The position numbers were made by a program, and so were the translations under genes. The notes under the pieces were generated by a model that made no database searches, was not told the DNA's origin, and worked only from the letters and a program-made list of their open reading frames with translations. This document shows, one piece after another, positions 1-9,647 of a DNA stretch of 64,000 nucleotides. Positions within the stretch are counted from its first letter, which is position 1, and every line of letters starts with the position of its first letter. This DNA is from Symsagittifera roscoffensis (Eukaryota; Xenacoelomorpha; Acoela; Convolutidae): NCBI RefSeq assembly GCF_963678635.1, contig NC_087062.1, positions 81,322,751 through 81,386,750 of the forward strand, given 5' to 3'.

Positions 1-403
1 AAACTGTCACTTTATGTTTTTTACTGTTTTTGGTCTTTTTTGGATTTTTTTACTGTTTTTTGTAGTTTTTTGTTTCCAAACAAATTTATTTTTGGCTTTT
101 TCTTGGTTATGCACCATTTTTGTTTGGTTTCACGCTCTCTCTTTTATTGTTTTTGGTCCCGGGACCTTGGGACAAGCGGGCTCTAGATTTCCCACCTAAC
201 CCTCCGGCCCCCGGAATTTTTGGTGTTAAAGCTAAATAGTACTAGACCGAGGGTACGCACCTTCCCCCTAGTACAATAACGGTCATTAAGGCCTCTAACT
301 CGGGCATACGCCCGGAGCGGAGGGTTCGTCGCTGAAACGCTTGCTAATCATGATGGTCTCATGCCTCTAACAAGCCCACCCAGGAGCGCCATAAAAACGT
401 CTA
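1..403 (-). mobile_element. Leader fragment of a second LTR retrotransposon
   Basis: This non-coding stretch directly follows (on the minus strand) the LTR at 404-1276. It has the same T-rich run and the same primer-binding-site block as the leader of the large element at 3257-18920 (compare 17690-18010), but is otherwise well diverged. It is therefore the start of the internal region of a related element whose body lies beyond the left edge. No coding potential is seen; the short plus-strand frame at 14-199 is low-complexity Phe/Leu. Confidence 0.65.
377..391 (-). other. Predicted tRNA primer binding site of the left element
   Basis: The 15 bases cacccaggagcgcca are identical to those at 17991-18005. 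On the minus strand they read TGG first, as a site complementary to a tRNA 3' CCA end does. They lie 12 bases from the LTR edge. Conservation inside an otherwise diverged leader supports function. Confidence 0.6.
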
Positions 404-1276
404 TGTAACATTCGCCCAAATCCTACACAGCGACAAAGTACCTAATAACGACTGGCAGGCGTCAGTTACCTTAATCCTACTCGTTTTTCACCGTCTCGAC
501 CTTGCCAGTTGATTTTCTGGTCTGTTTAGGGCTGAGTAAAAAGTTACTATTTTTAGGCCATCAAACAAACGACTTTTTATCAGCTTTCGTTTACATGCGA
601 ACACAACCACATAGCTGAGTCTCGGATCCTCAGACTACGTGATTGCTATTAAAAACACGGCTCGAACAACCTATTTTAATAAGTTTTTGTGTGACAGTTC
701 TATATTAAATCCATTGGAGATGGATTGACCCTTTCCTCTTTCTAGCTACTCATATTCTAAAATATCAAATAATACCGGTGTTAATTCAAAGTTCTACGAC
801 ATCCAAGTAGCTACAAAGTCAGTTCTATATAGTCCCTTCACATACAACAGTCTCTGGGGGACCAAGCCTCCGCTCCCGTAATCTTCCGAGATAACGCTTT
901 TGTCTCTCCCAATTTGTGGCACGGGAGGGATCCGTGGAATATTCCTTCCCCACTGAAGCTTCCTTCTCCACTAATATCCACTGCTAAGAGTCTTATCGTG
1001 TGTTGTTGCCACGATAAGAGGCTTCGTATTTCTCGTCTCTTGTGCGACCGTTTTCCACAATATCTGTCGTTGTTCTGTTTTTTCGTCCCTTTCAGTCAAA
1101 ATGGCCGTCTTTTTCTATTTCTCAGAAATATTCACTCTTCAATCGAAATTTTAAAAATAAAAATTCTAGAATATTCCTATCCTCCTTCGCAATACTTTTT
1201 CGTTACTAAGCTCTTTATTCGTTTTTTTTCTGTCCCGCCGGAAGGTCGCGCTGTGTCAATCCAGCAGAATGGCACA
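404..1276 (-). repeat. Diverged LTR of a Ty3/gypsy-type element
   Basis: It begins tgtaacattcg and ends ggcaca, the same ends as the two LTRs at 3257 and 18017, and has nearly the same length (873 bp). Blocks such as the one around 640-725 line up with 3480-3560, but overall identity is low, so this is an older or different subfamily. Because the leader and primer site lie to its left, it is the 5' LTR of a minus-strand element. Its right flank is again the RT-derived ORF family. Confidence 0.7.
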
Positions 1277-2250
1277 CAGTGCCCTCCACCGTGTTGAATT
1301 GTTAGTGTTCCCTCGAGATTCTCAGTGACAACGCTGACATTCTTTCATTGGCCGCCAAAGCACAAATGAAACTTTCAAGCCTACTTGATTCCAAGTCTTG
1401 GTCCGGGCTCACGCCATCCACCTTTACGCCCCGAGATTGAGCCAGACTGCTCTGCGGTTCGCTCCCCAACAGTGGTGACTGGTTTTTGGCAGTCCCTCTG
1501 AAGGCGCTAGGGTTAACCCATCCGGCAGCCGAGTTTCGGTTTGCAGTTTGCTATCGACTTGGTGTTCCTCTACTCAACATCGAGTCTACGTGCCCGAAAT
1601 GTTCCATGACTCTAGATACGTTTGGCGATCACGCCCTGGATTGCGCAGCAGACGGAGACCGCATATCGCGCCATGACAGACTGCGCGATGTCGTTTTCAA
1701 CAGCGCCGCCAAGGCAGCTCTCTCCCCCGTTTTCGAAAAAGCCAATATCCTTTCTTCTCGCTCTCGCTCGGGAGACATTTATATCCCCTGTTGGTCCCGA
1801 GGTCGTCCAGCCGCTCTGGACATGACTGTCATTAGTTCCCTGCAGTCATCTATTTTGCATAGTGCTGGAACTAGTGCCGGTCGAGCCCTCGAAGTATTCG
1901 ACGAGCGAAAGTTCACAAAGCAACTTTCTGCGTGCGAATGAAACTGCCATCTCGTTTGTGCCCCTCTCTGTCGAGGCCCTTGGCGGGTGGTCGCCCATTG
2001 CCGCTAAAACCATTCCTGGCATTGCTTCGATGGCAGCAGCGCGCTCTGCCTATGCCGACCCCGGGCAAGCTGCTTGCTATCTTATGCAATAGATGTCAGT
2101 TGTCCTGCCAAAAGGGAACTCCACACTCTTCCTGTCCCTGTACTGCTCATGAGTGTTTTTTTTGTTCTACGCAAATCTTGTAACGTTTTTCTATGTTTCT
2201 GGCGTCATTGTATTTATGTATGTATGTTATTTTGTATGTATGGCATTTTA
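1277..2250 (+). pseudogene. RT-derived ORF fragment with CCHC knuckle and endonuclease-like region (copy 1)
   Basis: The main open frame is 1486-1941. It contains the knuckle 'CPKCSMTLDTFGDHALDC' followed by 'RISRHDRLRDVVF', 'SGDIYIPCWSRGRPAALDM' and, after a frameshift near 1937, 'VEALGGWSPIA' up to about 2095. An upstream frame (about 1330-1485) holds a matching N-terminal part that is broken by stops. This order, a Cys/His knuckle then RHD, GDI and a D-x-T strand, resembles the C-terminal restriction-like endonuclease part of some non-LTR retrotransposons; that assignment is inference. No RT core is present, so the copy is 5'-truncated and dead. The 3' tail (2096-2250) is non-coding and T-rich. 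Confidence 0.65.
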
Positions 2251-3052
2251 TAAGCCCGTGGGTAAACGCTAAGCTACTGAATTTACATTTTTTCTACAAA
2301 GAAAAATTAAAAAATGCGCGCCCAGTTTCGGAGTTTTAGACGCAAAAAAAGTTATCTTCAGGGACCCATATTCGTTTTAGGGACTCTTGTATCTATCATA
2401 CTTATTTAGATCATATTCGTATTTCAGTAATTAAACTCAGATTTTAGATAAAGTGTAATTTGAGTTTCTGTTTTGCATATATGTTGTGAGAACAGTTTTT
2501 GTTCCGACCATTAAAAATGGGGAGGAACTTTGTATTCGGTATTCGGGTGTGTTCTAGTTTTTTTTACCTTTTGTTTTCTACGTTCAATCAGTTACCACAA
2601 GTAATCATCGGACTGGGTTGAGTTGTATATCACATTAAAGCCCTTTCAGTCGTGATTTGAACGACATTAAAAATTTCGAAAAAAATTTCCTAATGTTGAG
2701 CAAACTCGGTTTGAAATGTTTGATTTTTCGTCCTAATTCGAGCAAATAAAGCAAGCGAGCAGGCTTACAAAAGCCTAATTAGAAGAAATTTAAGCACTAA
2801 AAATTTAACTTTAAGCAAGTAAATTAGTTTTTGGAGTTTTGTTGCTCCATTCTGGAACCAGAAACTTCAAAAAAATTGGAATATTTTCTGCAATTTTTTG
2901 ATTGTTTTTTATTTTTTTTTCTGGTCAAATTTCTAAAAATTGTTTAAAAAAATTGTTTGTGTCTTATTTGCCTGTATTACTAGGAATGTCAAATATGCCT
3001 AAATGATAGTTTTACATCAGTCTCTCTTATCACCCCACGCAGAAAAACTAAT
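2251..3052. other. Non-coding AT-rich spacer with a repeat piece
   Basis: I see no gene here. The part around 2593-2700 belongs to a short interspersed repeat family also found near 38600-38800, 45062-45170 and 46590-46770. A smaller piece near 2735-2790 recurs inverted near 45780-45820. Confidence 0.6.
2593..2700 (+). repeat. Interspersed repeat family S, copy 1
   Basis: It shares the core agccctttcagtcgtgattt and flanking words with 45062-45170 in the same orientation and with 38690-38790 and 46610-46700 in the opposite orientation. The borders are approximate. Confidence 0.5.
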
Positions 3053-3256
3053 TTGAAAAAAAAAGCTTTATCTTGTATCATTACAACGCTTTCTTCTCTT
3101 CTCAACGCTTTCTTCTCGTATCTTCCCGATTCCCGCGAGCAAGCTCGTCTTCAGTCGCTCTCTCTGCCTTACGCCGGCGCTTGGCTTACCGCAGTCCCCA
3201 TTAAAGGTCTTGGCCTGCACCTGCTTCCTGCTGAGTTCCAAGCTGCTGTCAGATAC
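3053..3256 (+). pseudogene. RT-derived ORF fragment copy 2, left half (interrupted)
   Basis: The frame from about 3110 encodes 'LPDSREQARLQSLSLPYAGA' and 'LLPAEFQAAVRY', homologous to the part just upstream of the knuckle in the copy at 1277-2250. Coding similarity stops exactly where the LTR begins at 3257 and resumes at 18921 in the same frame. This is thus the left flank of the large insertion. The extreme 5' end of the copy is lost, as in copy 1. Confidence 0.7.
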
Positions 3257-4132
3257 TGTAACATTCGTCTACTGTAGTCACACATGAGGCTTAAGAAAAA
3301 TAGGCCCTATATCTCTTGTGTTTTTCTACCTCAAATCAGTCGGAGCCAATTCGGTTCGCTTGTGACATGAGACTACGACCCGTTACAGCTTAAAGGCTAC
3401 TACCAAAATATCCCCCACTCTAGAAATAAGAACGTCCCCATACTTAGGTCTCTAGATACCCAAAATACATGAACGCCGTTAAAAACCGGGTCAGAACAAT
3501 CCGTTAAGATACTTTTTATTAGACGGTGGAACTTTGATCCATTTCAGATGGATCAACCTAAAACTCGCCTTACCTCAACATAACAATCATAAAACACACT
3601 CTAGAAATTTAAATTGAGTACTCACATCGTAGCACGCTCATGAACTGGGAGTAATTAAGTCGGTAATCAACTCGAGAATTAAATAATGTAACTAAATGAG
3701 TTTAATGTTTATCAGTTTCAATAACAGGACCAAATTTGAACTCTAGAGTATGGTTTCTCGTGAACCATTGGGACACTCAAGCTGTCCACTTTTCCATCGA
3801 AGGTTCACTCTAGTCCAGTTTGAATGATAATCCAGTCGAGTATTAATAGCCCAATTCTCGGGAATACGCTTCCTTCTGTTTCAGATAGGACAGCTCTACT
3901 CTAGTTTTATTGTGACGGAAATTGCGAATGGGAATTTCCTACTGCTTTGTCTGGCAACTTTCCCGCGATTGTTACTCGATCGTTCTGATTTCTCTTTTTC
4001 GGTTTTCAGTTATCGCGAGAAAATCGTGCATGACAGGCTCCATTCGAATTTTTAAAAAATCAAATTTCACTCCAAAATTAAGCGTTCTTGTTTTTCTCAA
4101 GGTCAAACTTCCAAATATGACCGACTGGCACA
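3257..4132 (-). repeat. 3' LTR of the large element
   Basis: It is 876 bp, begins tgtaacattcg and ends ggcaca (plus strand), the inverted TG..CA ends of retroviral-type LTRs. Compared with 18017-18920 I count nine substitutions and absence of a 28-bp block. On the minus strand an AATAAA lies at 3515-3520, a candidate polyadenylation signal. Confidence 0.93.
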
Positions 4133-4147
4133 TACTCCCCGGACTCA
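4133..4147 (-). other. Possible polypurine tract
   Basis: On the minus strand the bases just upstream of the 3' LTR read gagtccggggagta, a short mostly purine run where plus-strand priming is expected. It is interrupted by pyrimidines, so the call rests mainly on position. The rest of 4148-4673 is an untranslated stretch without recognisable features. Confidence 0.4.
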
Positions 4148-4673
4148 AGATCGATGTCCTCATCGCGTGCTGTCGTCTGCCAGTGAGTCCCAGAAAACCG
4201 AGTGTTTCCCAAGGTACAGTGCCAGTGGTCATTTACAGAAGTTTGCAGCAGACTTAAGCTTATCTACACCCCAAAATTCACGGCCATGTAAAATTTTCAC
4301 ACTATCGCTAAACAGCAATCAAAATCTGCACACACCTGCACCCTTGAATTCTCGCTTTTCAAGCCAATTATTTAAAATTTCTTTTGTCCCATTCAATCAG
4401 GAAATTGTCATGCAGCATTTTGATTTATATAGTAAATATAACATATTAATAACAATATCTGATTCGTTAAAATTTCTTTTTCGTGAACCCAGGTTTCATC
4501 CGGATTCACACTCAAGCCCCCCTTCCCTCTCAAGACTCAAGATCTCTTTGAACCATCCGCTCATTTCGCACTTTTCGCCTTGGAGGTGCCGTACCCTGAG
4601 GTACTAGATACGGAAAACTGTTTCAACAGTTCTTCTTCATCATCGGAGCTAATCGCGATCTCCTCCCAAGCCT

Positions 4674-6540
4674 TCAGCTGTTCATCATCCTCTTTGCCTG
4701 GTTGGGTAGTGCCTTCACCCTAGATTCCCGGTTCAAACAAAAGGAGTTGTGCAGGCTCAGGCTCACGTTCTTCGCCAAGTCCTCCTCTAGTATCGATTCC
4801 CTCGCTTTGGTATTGTCTCTAGACATTTTACCCACTCTTTTCCATCCTGTCGTGATCGCATTTCGATGGGTTAACAGGGGTCTCTTGAAAGCTTCCGGCC
4901 CAATCTCGGCCTGGAACTGTCGATACTCCTTTTGATGCTTTCTCATGTGATCTTCTGTTGTCATGTATAACCAAGGCGTCAGTGTCGCTCGAAACCATGG
5001 AAAGTACCTCAAGCGGCTCCATACGTGTTTGACTTCCATTGGTATGGCGAATACTTTGCATGCAGTCTCAAACAACTCGAGTCTCCTGCTGTAGTCTATC
5101 GCATATATTGACTCAGCCGTTGGCGTCCTCGCTTCCCGATACTTCGTTATATTCTCTTCTATCCATCTCAGAGCCAGCATCGTACTCACTACTAAGAGCG
5201 TCACCTTCTGCTGGTGATCCGGTAATCCGATCGACCGAATTTCTTCCATATCCCACACCAGGCAGAGGTTCTTGTGATCTGGATACCACACCGTTTGTGC
5301 CAAACAGTGGCATGGGCATTCTCCATGGGTGATCTCAATGCTCCTGAGGTTACGCTCCCCCGAGGCTTCCAAGAGAGGCTCAAGCTCCATCATTTTCTCA
5401 TGCATCGTGTCGTTCTCTCCCATGTTTGGAGCACCCCCCACAGGTTTTCCGATCACGTTTTGTCTCTCGTGATTGCTTGTGTTCTCACTTTCCAATTTCA
5501 AAAGCTCTTCTCCCCAGATTTCACTCAAGTCATCTCTCAACTCTTTCGGTACTGTCCCTCTGATTTTCCTCAACAACTTGTGCGAGTGATGCGATACCCG
5601 AGCCAACCTCACGCACTTGGGCACTGAGAAGGCCTTGTCCACCAATATTCTCTGGCTGGATGCTCTGGATGCTTCCACCATCGCCATGTGCAGTGGGTAG
5701 TGGCTTCCGCACAAATTGCCATCATTGACCCTATCAGGGATTTTGCGTTCAATGGCAGGCCATAAGCTTCGCTCATGGGAAACCCCATTTCCGCCTGGAG
5801 ACCAACCTTCCAGCTCCGGATATGTTTTTGAGTCACCTGCAACACCCCAGGCCATGATTCCACGCTCAACGCCGTCACTAAATGGTGTTCAGACTCTAGC
5901 CTCTCCAGTGACTGCAGACTACACATTCTCGAGAAGAATCCGAGAGCTGTCGCTATGTTCACCGTAGTTCTCGCGTAACACTCCTCCACTATTTGTACTT
6001 CACTTTTCTCCCTTTCCGTGATGTCTTCAAACCAAGTAACCAGATCTTCTTTTTGAAAGGACAGTATCCTGACACATGATCGTCCATCGCAGGTGTGCTC
6101 TCCACTCCCACACGTAGAATCCAGACAGCGATTGTTCGTCTTTTCGACTCGAGATTGTTCGTCTTTTCGCCTGACTCCTTCATCTGAGGTAAGATCAGTT
6201 TGTGCACCACACTCAACTTTGCCAAATCTTCATCTTCCGTTGGTGCTAACCTCACCCGCTCGGTGGTCTCCTCGATCAGACTCGCGTGGGGATGTGGGCA
6301 CCAGGAGGGTCTTAGTAACTTCCATACCACTCCCAAGTTCGTGATCAACAAGCCATTGCCATCACCCATGTTCACTTCAACTCTCTTGTTCGAGCGCGGT
6401 ATGCTCACCACCTCCGGTGTTTTCTCAAGAATCAGGCCCAGGCTCGGCCTCTCTTTCTCCACCGCGTCTATTTCCACTATTTTTTCTGTCCAAAACTTCA
6501 GCAGCTCCGCTACCTCGTGGTTCCTGTGAGCGCCTCCAGT
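4674..6540 (-). pseudogene. Third ORF of the large element, unknown, frame-broken
   Basis: Three overlapping minus-strand frames follow the integrase/macrodomain ORF: about 6540-5989, 5989-5609 and 5855-4674 (the last 393 residues). They read on from one another, suggesting one ORF of roughly 600 residues broken by two frameshifts. This is the position where Env lies in retrovirus-like Ty3 elements, but I see no signal peptide, no strong transmembrane helix and no furin-like site. The final segment is mixed charged sequence with several Cys ('HGECPCHCLAQTVWYPDHK') and Trp/Arg-rich stretches. I recognise no family. It could be a captured host gene or an element-specific accessory protein. Confidence 0.55.
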
Positions 6541-6594
6541 TTCTAACTCAAGACTCCTCCCTCACGCCCAACTCGAGACCCCCGTGTGCCCAAC

Positions 6595-8574
6595 TCAGGC
6601 GATGCTCAAGTAGTATTTCTTGTGAAGATACACCATTATCTCAGTTTCCGCGAAGACTACGTGTAGGATAGCGTACAATTCCCTTGAGCTCAGTTTGCCC
6701 CTGTTTGGGTCATACACCGGCATTGAGACCTCCGTTATTCCTCTTTCAATCATGAAGTCTCGTAGTCTTGTTATTGCCAACATCACGTGTTCGGGATCAA
6801 TTGTGTTCCTGTCATTGACCCTCGTCACTAGGAAGCACAGATATTTGCCCGGGACTTGTGCTACTGATGGTGGAAGCGCTGCCATCCCTCCCAGTCCTGG
6901 TCTCTGTCTGAACAGAAACTCCACATTCTGGTACTCTCTTTTGAAGTCAGCTTCCAATCTTGATTTGAAACTCATGTCCGCCGTGACGCAGATCGCGCTA
7001 GTCCTGTTTGACAGGATGAAGTCGCTATCCGTTATCATGATGTTTTCCGAGTACTCATTGGGTATTTCAAACTTCGTTTTGAAATTCCGACCTATGGTAG
7101 GCTCTGGCTCTTCTTCTTCCAGTTCCAATTCGCTTGTTTCTCTCACTTCCTTGAGCTTCTTTATCATCAAATTTTCGGTGTGGGTAAGTCCTACCCCCAC
7201 TCCCCGGACAAAAATATTTATCGACGTCCCCGTCGATGTTGTCGGGTCTGAATTGTCCGGAGGAATGTCCAGTGGCCTGTCTGTTGCCGTCCATCCGAAA
7301 AGAGGGTTCTCTGTCTTCATATAATTTGCCGATGACACGTCGACTTGTTGAATGCTTTGTCCCTCGTGGCTCTCGTCTTTGACATCGCGCATCCACTCTA
7401 GTATCCTCAAGTTCGTGTTCTCCCTCCTCTCTATCTCACTCTGTTCGAGATCCGTCTCCAATCCTGGTGTCGAGTACTCTTCCTGCGGATAGTGTCCACC
7501 ATCGTCAATGACCTGCCATTCCTCTTCGGCTTCCAGTTCGCCTGCACTCAGTAGTTCCTCGCCCAATTTGTCTGGCTGTATCTTATCGATCAAGAAGTCA
7601 TCCCCATATCTGTTGTACCTCATGCTGGTCCGTTTACGATTGCCAGTCCTGGTCCCCGGTAGTATTGGTCGATCTGGCTCCATCCACTTCGGCACCTCAT
7701 CTTGCTCCGGATCGTTCCAGTCTTCTTCTACAAACGATCCTGCTTCAGACTCCACCTCTATCTCTTCATTGTCGTCCAAACTCAAGTTCTCATTACCATC
7801 ATTTTTTTCTCTGGTGCCTTTTTCATTCACTTCACACGCTGGCTCTACCACCAGGTATTCGAGACCCTCCATGTCCTTCGGTATGCACCAGTCCTCCGGG
7901 GACGGAACGTGAGGCTTCAGATTTTCATAATGTGCTGCTCGCCCAGTACTCAAGCGGTAGAACCGTCCTTGTTGATGAACTTCCGTTATCATGAATGGTC
8001 CCCTCCACTTCTTGAGTAGTTTCTTCGTTCCCTTGGGCGGTATGACATTTTGAAAGACCCACACGTATTGGCCCACCTCATATGGCTTTGCTTGTAATAT
8101 TTTTTCGTCATATTTTCTGCGTTGCCTCATTTGCGCTTGCGCCGTGTTCCTCCTGCATAGCTCGTTTAGCTCCTGTTGTCTTTTGATCGCTTCTTTCACG
8201 TATGCCTGAGGCGACGTCCTTTTCCCCTCGTATTCCGGGTAAAAGAATGTCAGAGGCATTGCTCTCTCCCTGCCCGTCAACATCATGAAGGGACTGATGC
8301 CCGTCGTTGAGTGCTGTGTACTGTTGTAGGCCCCTACTACCTGTGGCAGGTATTTATGCCAGTCCGTCATGTATCTTGAGCAGTACACCCTTAACATGTT
8401 GACCAGTGTCCTGTTCTGTCTCTCTACCAACCCGTTGGTCTGTGGATGGTAGGTTGTCGAGTGTGCTTGAGCAATGTGCGATCTCCTCATCAATTTTTTT
8501 TTGTCAAGTCCCCCACAAAAGCTTTGCCGTTGTCCGACCGGAAAGTCATTGGACAACCATACCACGATATCCAA
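6595..8574 (-). CDS. Pol C-terminal part: integrase core end, GPF module, acidic linker, macrodomain-like domain
   Basis: This 659-residue frame starts inside the integrase core. Recognisable integrase begins near residue 28 and includes 'TTYHPQTNGLVERQNRTL', which holds the catalytic Glu, and the C-terminal GPF/Y module 'KKWRGPFMITEVHQQGRFYR'. From about residue 240 to 505 the sequence is acidic and low-complexity, probably disordered. Residues 509-659 resemble a TARG1/OARD1-type macrodomain (described separately). The second catalytic Asp ('RSDNG', about 8532-8546) lies in a different frame. The shift occurs at a run of nine A (minus strand, near 8503-8511) that is one base short for continuity. 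The first residues of this frame are therefore not genuine. Integrase inserts the cDNA; the role of the long tail is unknown. Confidence 0.85.
   Translation of the reverse strand: MDIVVWLSNDFPVGQRQSFCGGLDKKKLMRRSHIAQAHSTTYHPQTNGLVERQNRTLVNMLRVYCSRYMTDWHKYLPQVVGAYNSTQHSTTGISPFMMLTGRERAMPLTFFYPEYEGKRTSPQAYVKEAIKRQQELNELCRRNTAQAQMRQRRKYDEKILQAKPYEVGQYVWVFQNVIPPKGTKKLLKKWRGPFMITEVHQQGRFYRLSTGRAAHYENLKPHVPSPEDWCIPKDMEGLEYLVVEPACEVNEKGTREKNDGNENLSLDDNEEIEVESEAGSFVEEDWNDPEQDEVPKWMEPDRPILPGTRTGNRKRTSMRYNRYGDDFLIDKIQPDKLGEELLSAGELEAEEEWQVIDDGGHYPQEEYSTPGLETDLEQSEIERRENTNLRILEWMRDVKDESHEGQSIQQVDVSSANYMKTENPLFGWTATDRPLDIPPDNSDPTTSTGTSINIFVRGVGVGLTHTENLMIKKLKEVRETSELELEEEEPEPTIGRNFKTKFEIPNEYSENIMITDSDFILSNRTSAICVTADMSFKSRLEADFKREYQNVEFLFRQRPGLGGMAALPPSVAQVPGKYLCFLVTRVNDRNTIDPEHVMLAITRLRDFMIERGITEVSMPVYDPNRGKLSSRELYAILHVVFAETEIMVYLHKKYYLSIA
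6598..7050 (-). other. TARG1-like macrodomain at the Pol C-terminus, probably catalytically dead
   Basis: The last 151 residues of the integrase frame match the layout of the single-domain macroprotein TARG1 (OARD1), which removes ADP-ribose from glutamate and is about the same length. Visible correspondences in order: 'ICVTADMSFKSRLEADFKRE' (first binding loop region), 'KYLCFLVTR' (core strand), a helix from 'DPEHVMLAITRLRDFMIE', 'GITEVSMPV' (strand before the substrate loop) and 'VVFAETEIMVY' (final helix and strand). From memory of the family, the catalytic Lys after the FLVT strand is Arg here, and the GCGLDRL loop with the catalytic Asp is replaced by 'YDPNRGKL'. The Gly-rich loop is also lost. 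I infer no hydrolase activity, and ADP-ribose binding is doubtful. Confidence 0.7.
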
Positions 8575-8600
8575 TTTGTTATCAGATGATCACATGTCTC

Positions 8601-9647
8601 CTAGGCCGAGGCTGTCTGGCACGGAACCGCTTCCGCCAACTTTGTGAAGTGATCTATTATAACCAGTATCTGGTTATATCCCGACTCCGTCATCCAGATT
8701 TTTTGATGGTCTATCTGCACCACTTCATTGAACTCTGAGCTCTCGACGGACTTGAGGGGAAACTTCATCTTCCTTGGGTCTTTTACCTGGAGGCATGCCA
8801 AGCAGGCATTCACCCATCTCTCGCAAGCTTTTCTCATTCCTGGCCAATCAAACCTGTGAAGTATCCTTTGTTGTACTTTATCTATCGCCTGGTGCCCCAT
8901 CTGGTCGTGCGATCTGAAAAGCACCTCCGTTTGATACAATTGTGGCAGTATGATGAGGTTGTGTTTGTGTAATATCTTCTCCTCATCTTTCCTCTTGCAT
9001 GCTACCACCCCATCAGCTGTGTGGTAGAGTAAGTCTTTCTTCTCTTTGTAGAACTGGCTCAAGATCTTGTAGCTGTCTTCCTCGAGTTCCCCCTTCTCCT
9101 TGACCCCCGACTGGATCCATTTGGAGAGGTTACTTGTCATTTTGTCATTCTTTTGGGCTCTTATTAGGTCTGACAGCCTATATCTTGCCTTGACATGCTC
9201 CTTTAGCGCCATGATCTGTCCATTCATCTCACCAGGGTTGTGGATGTCATCACTCAGCTTCACGCATATCATCCTTTTCACGATTTTCATATCATCTTCT
9301 GGCACCAGATTCGTTCTGACGTTTGAGTTGCATGATAATTCCCTGAATGGCTTCCTTGAAACCGCAATTTTCTCAAGTTCTTCACCACCTCGTATCTCCT
9401 GTACGTCCAGATTGTACGTTCCTGAAGATGGATCCGTCTGTAACTCCCTGTCGTGGTGCCTTGTCTTCTCTTCCGCCAATATGATGCACAGACTGTCTTG
9501 GTTTTCGATGCTCTCATCCGAGTCTTCATCCCATTCTTCACGCTCCCCGGACAATTTTCCTTCTCCGGTTTCTTCTTCCGTGAACATGGAACACTCCCCG
9601 GACTCTTGACCTAGTCCCAGGTGTTCAGTATCTTCTTTGAACGTCAC
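8601..9647 (-). CDS. Pol middle part: integrase zinc-binding domain and start of catalytic core
   Basis: The 348-residue frame has an acidic N-terminal third, then the integrase HHCC domain ('HDQMGH' and 'CLACLQVK') and the first core Asp in 'EVVQIDHQKIW', followed by 'LVIIDHFTKLAEAVPC'. It ends at an in-frame TAG (8601-8603). Translation past the stop stays in the integrase core (ITNWISWYG...), so this is a point-mutation-type stop and not a natural end. The upstream junction with the RNase H frame is at a run of eight A (9648-9655) that is one base short for continuity. Confidence 0.85.
   Translation of the reverse strand: MTFKEDTEHLGLGQESGECSMFTEEETGEGKLSGEREEWDEDSDESIENQDSLCIILAEEKTRHHDRELQTDPSSGTYNLDVQEIRGGEELEKIAVSRKPFRELSCNSNVRTNLVPEDDMKIVKRMICVKLSDDIHNPGEMNGQIMALKEHVKARYRLSDLIRAQKNDKMTSNLSKWIQSGVKEKGELEEDSYKILSQFYKEKKDLLYHTADGVVACKRKDEEKILHKHNLIILPQLYQTEVLFRSHDQMGHQAIDKVQQRILHRFDWPGMRKACERWVNACLACLQVKDPRKMKFPLKSVESSEFNEVVQIDHQKIWMTESGYNQILVIIDHFTKLAEAVPCQTASA

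Noticed and set aside
4674-5855. Envelope glycoprotein in the third ORF
   Set aside because: The position fits, but no signal peptide, transmembrane helix or cleavage motif is visible.
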